This document shows, one piece after another, positions 27,202-36,399 of a stretch of 64,000 nucleotides of DNA. Made by a program: the position numbers and the translations under genes. Source of the DNA: Sipunculus nudus. Its lineage: Eukaryota; Annelida; Sipuncula; Golfingiida; Sipunculidae. The stretch covers positions 38,343,027 through 38,407,026 of the forward strand of contig CM049308.1 of assembly GCA_026874595.1 (NCBI GenBank), written 5' to 3'. Each line of letters starts with the position of its first letter. Within the stretch, counting starts at the first letter, position 1. Below the pieces are notes generated by a model. The model was not told the origin of the DNA. It worked only from the letters and a program-made list of their open reading frames with translations, and did not search any database.

Positions 27202-28997
27202 GTATTATTTATTACATATGTCATATTCATATATACAAACGGAGCCATTCATTATTGTGATAGATATTAGTTTCCCTCCTTAGAGATAAAAAGCCACATT
27301 TGCGAAGAGCCTTGTAACGCAGAAAAATATCACTTTGATATGATACTTGATAGGTCTATGTACTAATCTGCGATTCGATTTCGGCGTCCGGACACGGGTA
27401 CGAATAATTACCGATACATTCATTGTATTTGCACTTACGGGTTCAAATTTATAAGATCATATGAAAAGAACCCCTTATATTTGACTGTAATATAATTTAA
27501 AAGCATTTTTATTATATATACCTGAGAGCTGTTGTACGTCCGGTTTTTTTCTGAAAAATGACATCACTGACCACATGTACATAGATATACAGGGTTGTAG
27601 ACAGCGCCGGATGGACACTATACAGGCCGAGTCCTAAACTGGGCACCGTATCCCGTACATGTGGAATTACCTTTATACTTATGTTGTATCATATTTTAGT
27701 ACCGACAGTCGCCGTAATAGTACCGTATCCATATCGGGACAAGTTGAAAAACAGGTTTTCACAGTCTACATTCGTCCTCGTGATGTTTTCATGATAAAAT
27801 TATCTTCGCACACGTTGGAAAACGTTTTAATGGATTATTCGCTGTAATATTAGTATGTTGTACGTGAAAATTTATTAATTAAAGACCCATTTTCTGAACG
27901 AAGTACGGAGTTTGGTTGCGTTTCACATTCCATAAGGCAGTGTATATTGAGACCAACAGATGGCACCACCTATCACTAATCGGACACATCACTCGGAGAA
28001 TTGAGGTTTCTGGGTTTGGAAATATGTAGCTCGGTTTAACAGAAAACCGAAATAAGCGTATACTACGAATTATATCCTTACATTGTCAATTTACATAATT
28101 TCATGCACAATTTATTTATTTATTATGTTTCAGAGCGGCGTTTAACGGAAATACCGCACACCTAAAATCGTGGATGTTAGGTGGCGCTGATATAAATCTG
28201 GGAGATTATGATAAAAGAACCGCATTGCATGTGGTGAGTATTGTTACCAAGAGTTACATAATGTGCTCAAGATACAGTGTCTAATAACACCTCACATCGA
28301 AGTTTGTTTGTGTCATATTACCCCCACCCCCTTCCCCGCAGATACCTGATTGCTCATCCAAATTGTAGTCTCCTGAGAAATTGTTGGGAAAGATATAGGC
28401 TAATATGACGCTGAGACTGTTGGTGATATCAAAATATTTCCTAAATATATTATCCGATGTGATTAGTAATACAGTAAAACCTTGAATTTACGACGAAAAT
28501 TATGGTGGTCGATAGACTGAGGTGGTCGTGGGACGAGGCTTTACTGTATATGGTAAATGTTAAGTTCTTGTGTTTTTTTTTTTTTGTTTTTTGTTTTTCA
28601 TTTGAATATGTTCGTTTATTTAAAATCATTTATTGATTGCTAAGCTAGGTCTGATATAAAAAGCAAAAATAATCGGGACCGTGAACAAGTGATCGTTATG
28701 TTGAAGTGGTCGCCAAACTGAGGTTGTCGAAATTTTACTTTTAATTTACAGGCTTGCTCAAAGGGTCATATGGGGACGGCGGCGTTTTTGTTGGAGAATG
28801 GCGCAGACCCGTTCTTGAAGGATGTATTTGGTATGAACTCATTTGATGAGGCCAGCAAGAGGGGGTCACAGAACATGTTGACATTGTTAAAGGACTCTAA
28901 GATAGCTAAGCAGAAAGAGAAAGACATTGAAAATGAAGGCATGCAACAAAAGACGAAACGCACGATGTCTCGGACAAACTGTGTGTCTGAAGACTGA
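7723..28997 (+). CDS. ASPG: L-asparaginase with ankyrin repeats (60-kDa lysophospholipase type), 14 exons
   Basis: The predicted enzyme hydrolyses L-asparagine to aspartate and ammonia in the cytosol. Exons are 7723-7948, 13159-13279, 14299-14410, 16833-16958, 18298-18381, 22306-22432, 23153-23265, 23568-23753, 25030-25143, 25368-25484, 25839-25934, 26499-26746, 28134-28233 and 28752-28997. They sum to 2016 nt (671 codons plus stop), and every junction is in phase with GT and AG borders. The asparaginase core spans roughly residues 55-420, with TGGTIGM (Thr67 the likely nucleophile), HGTDTM (Thr168, Asp169) and Lys240 72 residues later, the usual spacing. Ankyrin repeats fill about residues 445-640, followed by a basic tail. 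The start ATG has A at -3 and G at +4. Vertebrate ASPG has the same domain order but is shorter (about 570 residues). The family call is firm; exact borders are my reading. Confidence 0.93.
8100..10640 (+). other. ASPG intron 1, first part: no feature recognised
   Basis: I see no exon, RNA gene or clear repeat boundary here. It contains ordinary AT-rich intronic sequence and a few short C-rich runs near 8504-8520. Confidence 0.5.
10651..10672. repeat. Poly-C tract (~22)
   Basis: An uninterrupted run of C in intron 1. Its length is uncertain in any assembly. Confidence 0.8.
10906..10942. repeat. (TA)n microsatellite with flanking (CA)n
   Basis: An alternating TA tract preceded by CACACA from 10877. 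It explains the short open frames on both strands here. Confidence 0.9.
11304..11346. repeat. (TA)n microsatellite
   Basis: An alternating TA tract lying directly before the first SINE copy at 11359, as is common at SINE integration sites. Confidence 0.9.
11359..11515 (+). mobile_element. tRNA-derived SINE, copy 1
   Basis: A consensus RNA polymerase III A box, TAGCGAAGCGG (about 11413-11423), is followed by a consensus B box, GGTTCGACTCC (about 11457-11467). After that comes a shared tail ending TTTATTTGTCTTCGTAAC. A second copy starts 254 bp downstream. This is a SINE rather than a functional tRNA: no acceptor stem closes around the boxes. Confidence 0.75.
11613..11767 (+). mobile_element. 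tRNA-derived SINE, copy 2
   Basis: This is a near-identical head-to-tail repeat of the 11359 copy. The B box is intact. The A box has diverged (TGGCGATGCGG, two differences from copy 1). The tail TTTATTTGTCTTCGTAAC is shared. The pair looks like either two insertions or a tandem duplication of about 254 bp. Confidence 0.72.
12042..12322. repeat. (TC)n / (TCTCTG)n low-complexity tract
   Basis: About 280 bp of CT-rich simple repeat. All three + frames stay open here and read as Ser/Leu/Val strings, which are artefacts of the repeat. Confidence 0.95.
13159..13279 (+). CDS. ASPG: ASPG exon 2
   Basis: This exon encodes residues 76-116 ([19 protein letters not shown] and onward), the stretch after the nucleophile loop. 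It has a CAG acceptor and a CC|GTGAGT donor, in phase with exons 1 and 3. Confidence 0.9.
13929..14020 (-). repeat. Short dispersed repeat; its two halves recur at 58.63 and 61.29 kb
   Basis: Read on the minus strand, the part containing CCCCAAACGTCGATT and GATGAACCGAAG matches 58637-58690 on the + strand. The following part, CCTGAGTGTCATGTTGTCAT, matches 61297-61316. Here the two halves are adjacent, while at 58-61 kb they lie 2.6 kb apart in the same order. It is bounded by a poly-G tract at 14024-14042 and a (TG)n/poly-G tract at 13880-13927. Confidence 0.65.
14299..14410 (+). CDS. ASPG: ASPG exon 3
   Basis: This exon encodes residues 117-153 ([20 protein letters not shown] and onward), including the YEYEPLLDS motif typical of type I asparaginases. 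The TTTCAG acceptor and the CAG|GTATAT donor are clear. Confidence 0.92.
14430..16700 (+). other. ASPG intron 3: mostly unrecognised
   Basis: No exon is seen. It holds a 26-bp direct repeat (AAAGTACGTTAAGTATTTAT-type, about 15517-15570, two copies) and a (TG)n/poly-G tract at 15814-15842. The rest is AT-rich intronic DNA. Confidence 0.5.
16737..16764 (+). repeat. Solo Helentron-family A-like 3' terminus
   Basis: CAGCTGAGCGTGATGACC at 16737 resembles the 3' end of the family A elements (CAGCTGAGCGTCATGACC at 5003). It is followed by a hairpin TGACC-CTTC-GGTCA. No matching 5' end or tandem array is found upstream, so this is a truncated remnant about 70 bp before exon 4. Confidence 0.5.
16833..16958 (+). 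CDS. ASPG: ASPG exon 4 (HGTDTM catalytic exon)
   Basis: This exon encodes residues 154-195, with [19 protein letters not shown] and then VILTGAQ. Thr168 and Asp169 form the second catalytic site. The donor is CAG|GTAGAA. The last 18 bases plus the first 14 intron bases form unit 1 of a 32-bp minisatellite that runs into intron 4. Confidence 0.94.
16941..17760 (+). repeat. 32-bp minisatellite seeded by the exon 4 splice donor
   Basis: Unit 1 (16941-16972) is exonic for 18 bases and intronic for 14. Units 2-7 start at 16973, 17005, 17037, 17069, 17101 and 17133, exactly 32 bp apart. They read close to ATACTTACGGGTGCACAG followed by GTAGGAACACAATT. Units continue with indels to about 17560 and in strongly diverged form to about 17760. 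Most units keep CAG|GTAGGA, so the intron begins with a ladder of duplicated donor-like sites. The 32-bp period is not a multiple of three. Confidence 0.93.
18298..18381 (+). CDS. ASPG: ASPG exon 5
   Basis: This exon encodes residues 196-223 ([20 protein letters not shown] and onward). The TTTCAG acceptor and the GAG|GTGAGG donor are clear. Only 28 codons, in phase on both sides. Confidence 0.92.
18697..18719. repeat. (TA)n microsatellite
   Basis: A short alternating AT tract in intron 5. Confidence 0.85.
19385..19560. repeat. Degenerate GAGTCC/GAGTCA hexanucleotide repeat
   Basis: Repeated GAGTC-containing hexamers with many substitutions. The minus-strand open frame here (Asp/Ser-rich) is a product of the repeat. 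Confidence 0.7.
20411..21441 (+). mobile_element. Non-autonomous Helentron-like element, family B (in ASPG intron 5)
   Basis: TTTTT is followed by a hairpin at 20416-20442 (AGCCCTCAGCC, return GGCTGATGGGCT) and a GTCC microsatellite (about 20461-20485). The interior has units of about 303 bp with a GGTGGCGCCACC core at 20735, diverged near 21038. The 3' end has GGCTGAGGGCT (21405-21415), the exact inverse of the 5' arm. The hairpin TCAGC-TTCT-GCTGA and CTAG (21438-21441) follow. The layout matches families A and C, with unrelated end sequences. No protein-coding potential is seen. Confidence 0.75.
22306..22432 (+). CDS. ASPG: ASPG exon 6 (catalytic lysine exon)
   Basis: This exon encodes residues 224-265, with [20 protein letters not shown]. 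Lys240 in RSTKAD is the expected catalytic lysine. Acceptor TTCTAG; donor ATG|GTAAGT with the codon split after its first base. Confidence 0.93.
22562..22606. repeat. (TA)n microsatellite
   Basis: An alternating TA tract of about 45 bp in intron 6. Confidence 0.9.
23153..23265 (+). CDS. ASPG: ASPG exon 7
   Basis: This exon encodes residues 266-303 ([20 protein letters not shown] and onward). Acceptor CACAG, donor ACG|GTAAGC. Confidence 0.9.
23568..23753 (+). CDS. ASPG: ASPG exon 8
   Basis: This exon encodes residues 304-365, including [12 protein letters not shown] and [12 protein letters not shown], both strong type I asparaginase motifs. The donor is AAG|GTCAGA, weaker than the others (C at +3). 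It is nevertheless the only GT that keeps phase with exon 9. Confidence 0.92.
23830..24620 (-). other. ASPG intron 8: possible degraded transposon remnant
   Basis: This stretch is richer in G and C than the surrounding intron. It reads as short peptide-like fragments on the minus strand, broken by stops. I could not identify a family, and no ends are visible. Confidence 0.25.
24734..24830. mobile_element. Foldback MITE with 32-bp terminal inverted repeats
   Basis: TGCACTGTTACGGCCCC begins the left arm (24734-24765). Its inverse GGGGCCGTAACAGTGCA ends the right arm (24799-24830). The arms match over 32 bp except in a short AATT/TAAT patch, with a 33-bp AT-rich loop. The outermost TGCA may be a 4-bp target duplication, but being palindromic it cannot be separated from the inverted repeat. 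It lies in ASPG intron 8. Confidence 0.85.
25030..25143 (+). CDS. ASPG: ASPG exon 9
   Basis: This exon encodes residues 366-403 ([20 protein letters not shown] and onward). The motif [17 protein letters not shown] is characteristic of the end of the asparaginase core. Acceptor TTTCAG, donor AAG|GTACCA. Confidence 0.92.
25368..25484 (+). CDS. ASPG: ASPG exon 10 (linker)
   Basis: This exon encodes residues 404-442. LRGEMT, the conserved end of the catalytic domain, is followed by a linker. I chose the donor TCC|GTATGT over the nearby GTCCGT because it is stronger and keeps phase 0 with exon 11. Confidence 0.85.
25839..25934 (+). CDS. ASPG: ASPG exon 11 (start of ankyrin region)
   Basis: This exon encodes residues 443-474, with [20 protein letters not shown], a first degenerate ankyrin unit. 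The acceptor AATGAAG|GAA is not strongly pyrimidine-rich next to the AG, but it is the one that keeps frame. Confidence 0.85.
26499..26746 (+). CDS. ASPG: ASPG exon 12 (ankyrin repeats)
   Basis: This exon encodes residues 475-557 with two ankyrin units: [16 protein letters not shown] and then [16 protein letters not shown]. Donor CT|GTAAGT. Confidence 0.93.
26757..27199 (+). repeat. Repeat fragment with (TG)n and (ATT)n in intron 12
   Basis: The stretch starts with GCCTCCGCCAGG, resembling the first bases of a hairpin-type repeat, 10 bp after the exon 12 donor. A (TG)n tract follows at 26800-26822. It ends near TTTCTAG (27161-27167) and an (ATT)n tract at 27168-27199. The ends do not pair well, so I call it only a fragment. 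Confidence 0.35.
28134..28233 (+). CDS. ASPG: ASPG exon 13 (ankyrin repeat)
   Basis: This exon encodes residues 557-590 ([20 protein letters not shown] and onward). Acceptor TTTCAG, donor GTG|GTGAGT. Confidence 0.92.
28752..28997 (+). CDS. ASPG: ASPG exon 14 (last ankyrin unit, basic tail, stop)
   Basis: This exon encodes residues 591-671. [20 protein letters not shown] completes the ankyrin unit begun in exon 13 ([10 protein letters not shown]). A further half-unit and a Lys-rich tail of about 30 residues ([14 protein letters not shown] and onward) follow before TGA. Confidence 0.93.
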   Translation, partial: ACSKGHMGTAAFLLENGADPFLKDVFGMNSFDEASKRGSQNMLTLLKDSKIAKQKEKDIENEGMQQKTKRTMSRTNCVSED

Positions 28998-29903
28998 GGA
29001 GGAACTTACAATTTTTAGTTTTTTTTTAATTTTGTAAAATACACTCTTTGAAAAAGAGTGGCACGCTGACCCGTCTAAAAAAGTCTCCATTTATTATCTC
29101 TACAGTATTAGCTCAGATTTTGATAAAGACAGACACATGTGTTTGACGCATTATTTACAGTACTATTACCACTGTTCATCAATATCAGCAAATATTGTTT
29201 GTTAATTTTCATTTGAATTGGATTATAAAGGCAGCACTCTCTAGTATTTTAACTGAACTTTATAATATTTATGTTAAATGTAACTACATTGTTATTTTTT
29301 AATGTATATTGCGCGAAACTGTACGGCTGCTTACCTTTCAATTAGAACATACAAACATACAGCATACATGAACAATACCCTGCCATGGGACCCGCTGCTT
29401 CAATGAATGACCGCCAGGTGGTTTTGAAAAACAGTAAAGGTAATAGGGTAAATTATAACCGCTGTAATTATTAAAATACACCACAGATATAAAACCGGTT
29501 GAACGCGGAAAGCAAAAATTCAGTTTTAACTATATACTTCACCTTGCTAACTGCATTGATAATCACTTTGCTAGGTGTTATTGGGGCATGTGTAACCTGC
29601 AACCGCTTGAAACTGGGCATTACATTACTGAGGGCCATATGTATTGTTTTGTGAAATTATTAATCGTCCTGTTTCACTTATTTATAATCTGAACATATTG
29701 AAAATTAAAAGGAAATCTTTATACCTGTATAATGAATCACTGTTGGGCTATGTATATTTCTCTTAAAGCTGAATTCCTATAACAGGATGTTTTTTTTCCC
29801 GTTTTTCAGCGATAAGCACAATATATCAATCAGTAAACCATACAGCTCAATCGTAATACTCGCACATGCAGGGGTCTACGAAAAACTCCACACTTTCAAC
29901 TTG

Positions 29904-29969
<66 letters not shown>

Positions 29970-30001
29970 GATCTAAAGATCCAAGGACCGTAGAAATAAA
30001 A
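28998..30001 (+). other. Probable ASPG 3' untranslated region and candidate poly(A) signal
   Basis: AATAAA at 29996-30001 is a candidate poly(A) signal about 1 kb after the stop codon. A (TA)n tract at 29909-29966 lies just before it. I cannot confirm the transcript end from sequence. Confidence 0.3.
29909..29966. repeat. (TA)n microsatellite
   Basis: An alternating TA tract of about 58 bp. Confidence 0.9.
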
Positions 30002-30584
30002 GTTTTATGAATATGTTTTGGTATTTTTTTTATTTAATTAACCTATATGCTTGTTTACACTTTATATTTGTTGAATTTTACACAAGATGGAAGTTTAAAT
30101 TTTTGTAATCAAAGGGATTAAATGGACCATTTAGATTTATGAATTATTTTAAGAGATACGTGTACATGTGCTTCCCCACACGGAATAGCACCTCGATCAG
30201 ATAAAATCATTTTAGGGATCCTCCTTTTATGTCTGGTGCAGAAACGTTCAGGTACGTCTTTTTAACAGCTTGACGGTACCGATAAAAAGAGTCCAAGTCA
30301 ACACTTACGTACATAGTTTCTTTACTGAGCAAAAACAAATATGCTTAGAAAATGTTAGAAACTTTTTGTTGTGTATAAAAAGAAAATATTCTCTTACATA
30401 ATAATTAATCATGCAATGAATATGCTCATTATTATTTTTTTCAAATTGTTACATGAACATAAGCAAGTTACTGTTAATAAACATTGTAAGAAAATCCCGA
30501 TTAATAAGCATGTTAAGGAGTCACGTGACCTTTGCACAATGTCACTATTTATAAGCACGTTTAAGGTATCATGTGACCTGTACA

Positions 30585-30995
30585 TATTAGCCCAATTTAC
30601 ACTGGAAAAAATGTGGCGCGCGCTAGACCGGTCCAGAAAAATGTGGAGCGGGCTACATTTACGATGCGTTCACACTGTGCCGGACCAAGTGAACATGTAG
30701 AGTGCGCTACCCTGTCAGGTTAGGCCGCATTGCACTTGGCCCGGTCTAGAATTTGCATTGCGTTTGCACGCAGATAAATACTGCAATCTAGCGCGGTCTA
30801 GAATGGATTCCCCCTTGCATGCACGGGTAAAACCCAGTCACATTACAGCCGAGTCTTGCTGGAGCGCGCTATATAAGCCAAATTTACACTAGAAAAATGT
30901 GGCGCGCGCTAGACCATAAATCTGGCGCGTTTGGAGGACTTGGCGCGCGCTAAACGATGTAAAGCGCTCCAGAAAAACGTGTGTAAATGGGGCTA
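30585..30995. mobile_element. MITE-like element with TTAGCCC...GGGGCTAA ends
   Basis: The left end TTAGCCCAATTTACAC pairs with the right end GTGTAAATGGGGCTAA. Both ends are followed inward by G+C-rich GGCGCGCGCTAGACC-type sequence. The left-end block occurs again at 30879-30916, so it may be two overlapping or nested copies. No coding capacity is seen. The superfamily is undetermined. Confidence 0.6.
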
Positions 30996-31326
30996 ATGTC
31001 ACTTTTAATCAGATTTATAACTAAATTACCTGACCAATGTCACTATTAATAAACCTAATAAAGGGCCGATTCCAAAAACTGACGGGAATTCAATGAAGAA
31101 AGTCTCTTAAATCTTTTTTTTAAATAAGCCAAAAAGTGCCGGTGCAATGTCTGTGTTGTCAATGTCACTTTGAATCAGATTTATAACTAAATTACCTGAC
31201 CAACGTCACTATTGATAAACCTAATAAAGGGCCGATTCCAAAAACTGACGGGAAATTTAATGAAGAAAGTCTCTTAAATCTTTTTTTTAAATAAGCCAAA
31301 AAGTGCCGGTGCAATGTCTGTGTTGT
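30995..31326. repeat. 166-bp tandem duplication, two copies
   Basis: Copy 1 is 30995-31160 and copy 2 is 31161-31326. They differ at only a few positions (for example CAATGTCACTATTAATAAAC versus CAACGTCACTATTGATAAAC), so the duplication is recent. It starts at the edge of the preceding MITE. Confidence 0.85.
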
Positions 31327-31339
31327 TTATGCTAGCATA

Positions 31340-34300
31340 AAACTCGCTCTTGTGCTTGAGCAGGTCCACATTTATACGCCTGGGGACCAATCTCCACCTG
31401 AGGTCACTACGCTTTTATCGTAGCGGTAGTGACCTCTGGTGGAGATAGCCGGAGGACGGGATGTCCATGGGCCGAGTTTACCTCCTGGAATCTATTCGTA
31501 TATTTACATTCATCCTCATTCAATCATCAGTGTCAAGAGACCAAGGAATATTTTCTTTGAAAATCTGATACAAATAAAAGAAATTGGGTCCACTTTTTTT
31601 GTTCTCATAGTTCTCTAAAGTCGCATTGCAAATAACACTGTGAAATACCACATTTTTAATATTATTGTTCCCGCAGTGACCTGGCCGATATGAGAATAAA
31701 TAATTTTGAATGCTCACATCATTTTGAGTGAGTTTTCGTGGTTTCAAAATTGCATGGAGGCTACCATTCACCGAGAACAGCCGAACTGCCTTCGGCAATG
31801 ACGGAATCCCTGCCTACACAATCACCACCTGATACAGAAACCTCCAGCGAAGGATAAAGGTATATTGTGCACATGAATAACCCCTGCTGTCGGTGACGGA
31901 ATAGAACATGTTTGGCCTGACATTTGACCCAATCTCTGATCCACGTACATGGTCAGTAAATGTTAAAAAAAACGTGTCTCGAGATCCCTTGGCACTCAGT
32001 TCTTATGTCAGAAAGCAAAAATGGCTTTTGCTTAATATTGAACCTAGCATTTAAATCTTATATCACCAATTCTGGGAACAGTTGCATCACGTAAACTATC
32101 CAAGAAAGCACGTGCATAAGATCTGTTTATATTGATTATACCGTGTCACGGATATTACACCGCAAAATAGATCCACTGGTATATCAATATAAAAATATTT
32201 TTCACGGGCAAATACCTTATGTTGGTTATATTTGGCATGGATGTTGTCGATGTAACTCTATATTTGCTCCAATTACTTAATTTTTATAATTACACTCCTC
32301 AGGTTTTGGCGTAAGAGCGTGCTGTGTGAATATATGTGGGCAGGAAGTTGATCCTTGACATTCATATTGATAGACCGTTTGTTGGGAAAATGTGACATAC
32401 CATTAGCAAGGACATTACCCGGCCTGTAGGATATTCCATATACTCCTAATAGATAAACCTTCACCCCCACACTATTAGTGGGCTCAACCATTAATGCTCG
32501 ATGAGGAATCACGGCCACTTGAAGGGGAGGGCATAAGATCAGTCCTCCAGGGCCCGCAGGGAAGTCCCTTAGGTATTAGCTGGGGTCCCTACGTATGTTT
32601 AAGGAAGTGAAGCCTGTAAAGGAAATGGTGAAGTTTAGTAACCGGTCACCCTTCAGATCTTTAGTAAAGCGTACACCCGAAGCATACCCTCCGTATCTGT
32701 AGTAAAGCCTACATCAATCCTATGCACTGACTGACAGTATATTGTTTTGGCATGTGAGTAATAAGCATTCTCAATTCGGACAGGTTTTTGATCTATTGGT
32801 GATGTTAAACTTAAATTCCTGTGTTGTTTTCTATTATCTATTGGGAAAAAAACATATACAGGCCGACAGTCAGGGAGAAACAGCGCATTATACAGATAAT
32901 CAGTGCTCCGCCACGCAGGCCGTCCATCAAGACTTCACCAATTGAACTTTGTTTCCTTACTTTGAGTGGTTTAGTCCCTACAAATTAAGTTTACAACAAC
33001 GAATCGGAATTCAATTAATTTTACTTAGTTGTTTCCTTCATATAATTTAAATTATGTTTCGTTTTTCAGTATATGATGTGCGTTAAATACATGTTTGTAA
33101 ATTACATGACTACTTCGGTCATCCTTATGTATTGTATATATGTATTCTTGTATTTAATTCTTGTTTATGTATCTACTTTATACTGGAGAAGCCGTCTTCT
33201 AGCTTTATGAAATAACTTGGTCGATCCAGCTGAAATATATATGTTTAAACGAAACAAATCTAAAAAAAGTCCCAAGGTCCGGAAAAGGGGAGTCAAGGCG
33301 GAGGGGGGGGGGACTGGTTGTCCACAAATTGGTCTGAACCCCCCCCCCCCCCCCCCCCCGCAAAAAAAAAAAAAAAAAAAGCGACAGCTTAAAAGAAGGA
33401 GGGAGGGAGGCCCGGACCCCCTTGGTTCCGCTTCTGCAACTAACGAGGTATGCATATTCCGTTTCTTGCCTTAAAATATACATTTAATTCATTTAATACT
33501 TTTTTCTTCCTTACATCAATCTATCCTTTATAGGTCTATCAAAAAAATAATATATGTAACTAGTTGAAGATTCGAAAAGCTCATTCCGGTTCGCAAATGT
33601 AAACATCATCATTGCCCAGGTCTTCAAGGTAAACATGCATACACCGGTGTATGAATTTCGTGCCACAAGCACAGCGCCATATATTGTGAAGCCGGTCTAG
33701 GAGTAGATTAGGATTCTGGTCTGGGCTAGTCCAGTTTTAAATAAGTCCACCACAGGATCGAAACTTGACCAGCCCAGATCAAATTTCATTATAACTTTGA
33801 TAAAACAACAAAACATTGGGGACCTGCATTTTTTTTTTGGCAATAACTGTGAAACAAAATAAACGGTTGCCAATAACCTTAAAATAGTTTTTAAGGAACA
33901 ATGATTTACATTATATATGTTTGTGACATTTTTTATTATGATAAAATTGGCACTAAAAATCAAACAAAAGTGACCTAGTTTTTCAAACAAAAAAACAAAA
34001 AGAAATAATTACCCCAAGCCTTTAGCAGTTAACGTAATACAAATAGATCATACGTGATTTTTATATTTTTTTTTTAGCTTCCAATTACTTTTTTTAATAT
34101 TAAACATAAAAGTGTGGGCCTGTTATTTTTCTGGCGGGCCTGTGAAAAACAGTATTTATGTCGGCAGTCGTCATAATTGTTAAAAAAAGAAAATCCTTGC
34201 TGGTGGTGATGTTAAAATAATACGCAGTAGTATGAAGGCCAGCAAGAACAGGTCCTGGAGTGATAATTTTATTCTTGATTATTATAATTCATTTAAATGA

Positions 34301-35600
34301 TACTTTGAATAGCATATCTTAGTAATAATAGGTAAATATAAAAGAGGCAAAGACTTCTTTTCTTAAGGTAGAATTACTAAGAAATGCGGACTGGGTTAAG
34401 AAAGAACAGTTTAACAGATATTTGCATATTTTCTTTATATTTGTCTGAAACGATTAATAATCGATCATCGGTCGGTTTGCTCAAACCGATGATTGATTAT
34501 GAAAAAAGAACCGACTCCCACCTCTAAGACACATCCAGGTAACCGGATGTCTGGAAGTATATAAGATTTAAAACACGTGCAAACTACTGTCGAGTTGTAC
34601 TTCTGTGTCTCATGAAGAAACACAGAAAAACAACGAATATTATAGAACGTCGCTGTATTTTGTGCATAAGTTCATGTAATTTTGAGGTGCAAGCTTATTC
34701 AGAATATTGGTTATATTAATATCTTTACATTAATATCATTAAGATCACGTACTAACATGACTCGTTTCGCGTTATCTGTCAAAGAAGAGAGACAAATACA
34801 GGTGTAAATGACAAAGCCATTGTCATTTGTCACATCATTTGTGCAAACTCATTTGCATTCACTCGCTTTATGTAAATTTACTGTATTTTTTATTAGACTC
34901 TCCCGGAGGCTTGAGAAGTATAAGTAATTACTATGTGCAGTCTTGCATATCATATCCTCTGACTGCGGTACGCTCTTGTGTACCCGTGACGGGAGTAAAT
35001 ACTCAAATACACCTGATGAGCTGGGCGTTCCATATCATAATGGTCTGTTATAAATGAGGCTTAACCTAACAAGTAGGTTTGTTTAAATGAGGGAATTAGT
35101 TACGGGACATGAACAAAACCTGTGCGGGTTGCTTTTGAAGTTGAACGGGGCTTCGTTTTCGGTTTTGTGTCGCTTGACAACTCACTGGAACGCTGCAGCT
35201 GTCAACATGACAAACATTTCCGAAGTCACCAGCAAGTGTAGTTTAGTTTAGAAGTTTCTTTTGCCAGACCGAGAGATCATTATTGTCCTGGAGATAAAGT
35301 CTGACCTTGGTCGCTCAATGCTGTTGTGTTGCACGTAACCCCATTTTTTTCAAGGCTGCCATGAGAGGTGATTTTGTCCTAGAAAACTTGCTCTGTGGGC
35401 CTTCAAACGTATGTATCTGATGAAGCCTTTTGGAATCTTTGGCTGGATTATATATTGATAAAAATGAGGATCAAATTCTACCTTCTTACATTACTCTACC
35501 TGCTTATTGTGACGTTTGGGAGCTTGACTGCCGCTTGTATTTTCAGCACAACGGTGAGCATATATATCAATACTTCACAGTAAATACACCAATGAATTTA
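31340..35600. other. Intergenic DNA, no gene seen
   Basis: No convincing exon was found. It contains a poly-C/poly-A tract at 33339-33380 and an imperfect inverted repeat at 34449-34492. The rest is AT-rich. Confidence 0.5.
34449..34492. repeat. Inverted repeat (16-bp arms)
   Basis: ATAATCGATCATCGGT pairs with ACCGATGATTGATTAT, with one mismatch and a 12-base loop. It could be a small foldback element. Confidence 0.7.
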
Positions 35601-35620
35601 TGTATGTATATTTGTGTGTA

Positions 35621-36310
35621 TAAAGGCCTATTTACACGGTGCGATTTTTCCTTGCGACTGTCGCATGCGATTTGTGTTGCATGCGACAGTCGGTTTACAT
35701 GGTGCGACCTGTGTCGCATGGGACTTCATCACTCGGATGTTAATGTTGCAAGGGTGATATGGCAGGACTGTTTGTATACAAGATTTTATTATGGTTATCA
35801 TAACAATTTCGTGATTTCATATAAAAATAAAATAGGGATAGAACTGCAAACCGTACAGCAAATTTGCCCTTGATTTTGCTTTAAGCTGACAATTATTAAC
35901 TCAAAATGCTCTAATATACGATAAATTGTCCAAATGCCATCAGTTCACACGCCTACGCCACAAAATTTGAAGCCCTATTTACTTAATGTTTACCCAGAAC
36001 TTTTTCAGTTAACCTTCAATAAAAAGGTGGTATGTGATTTCGATGTGTCACTTGTTTTTTTCAGACTGTGATGCATGCCATTCATTATAAATGTATATAC
36101 AATGGATATTGGTGTATAAAAGCATACCCTCATTATATATCATCAATTAACCTTTTCCCAGTTAAATACCATCACCTATACACTGTTAATAAATTAAAAT
36201 CCTGTGATTCCTGATGTTGTGGATGGAACGATGTTATACAGTTTTTATTTATTTATTTTTAGTTACAATAATTCATAAATTACCATAAACTCTCAATGCA
36301 TCTGTTACCC
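35621..36310 (+). mobile_element. PIF/Harbinger-like TIR element, left part (split by Helentron)
   Basis: TAA is followed by AGGCCTATTTACACGGTGCG and repeated GTCGCATGCGA motifs. The matching inverted end is at about 56000-56043, followed by TAA. A 3-bp TWA target duplication and G+C-rich ends suit PIF/Harbinger. The sequence at 35724-35775 matches the second copy at 56245-56335. Confidence 0.65.
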
Positions 36311-36316
36311 TTTTTT

Positions 36317-36345
36317 AGCTCAGCTGACTGAAAGTCATCTGAGCT
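36317..36345 (+). repeat. 5' hairpin of the autonomous Helentron
   Basis: Sequence identical to the hairpin at 1110-1138 (AGCTCAGCTGACT arm, GAA loop). Confidence 0.85.
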
Positions 36346-36399
36346 ATAGCGATCACTCTTCGTCCGTCGTGCGTCCGTCCGGCCGTCCGTCCGGCACAA

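Noticed and set aside
33165-33483. Pro/Gly-rich open frames on both strands
   Set aside because: Caused by the poly-C and poly-A tracts.
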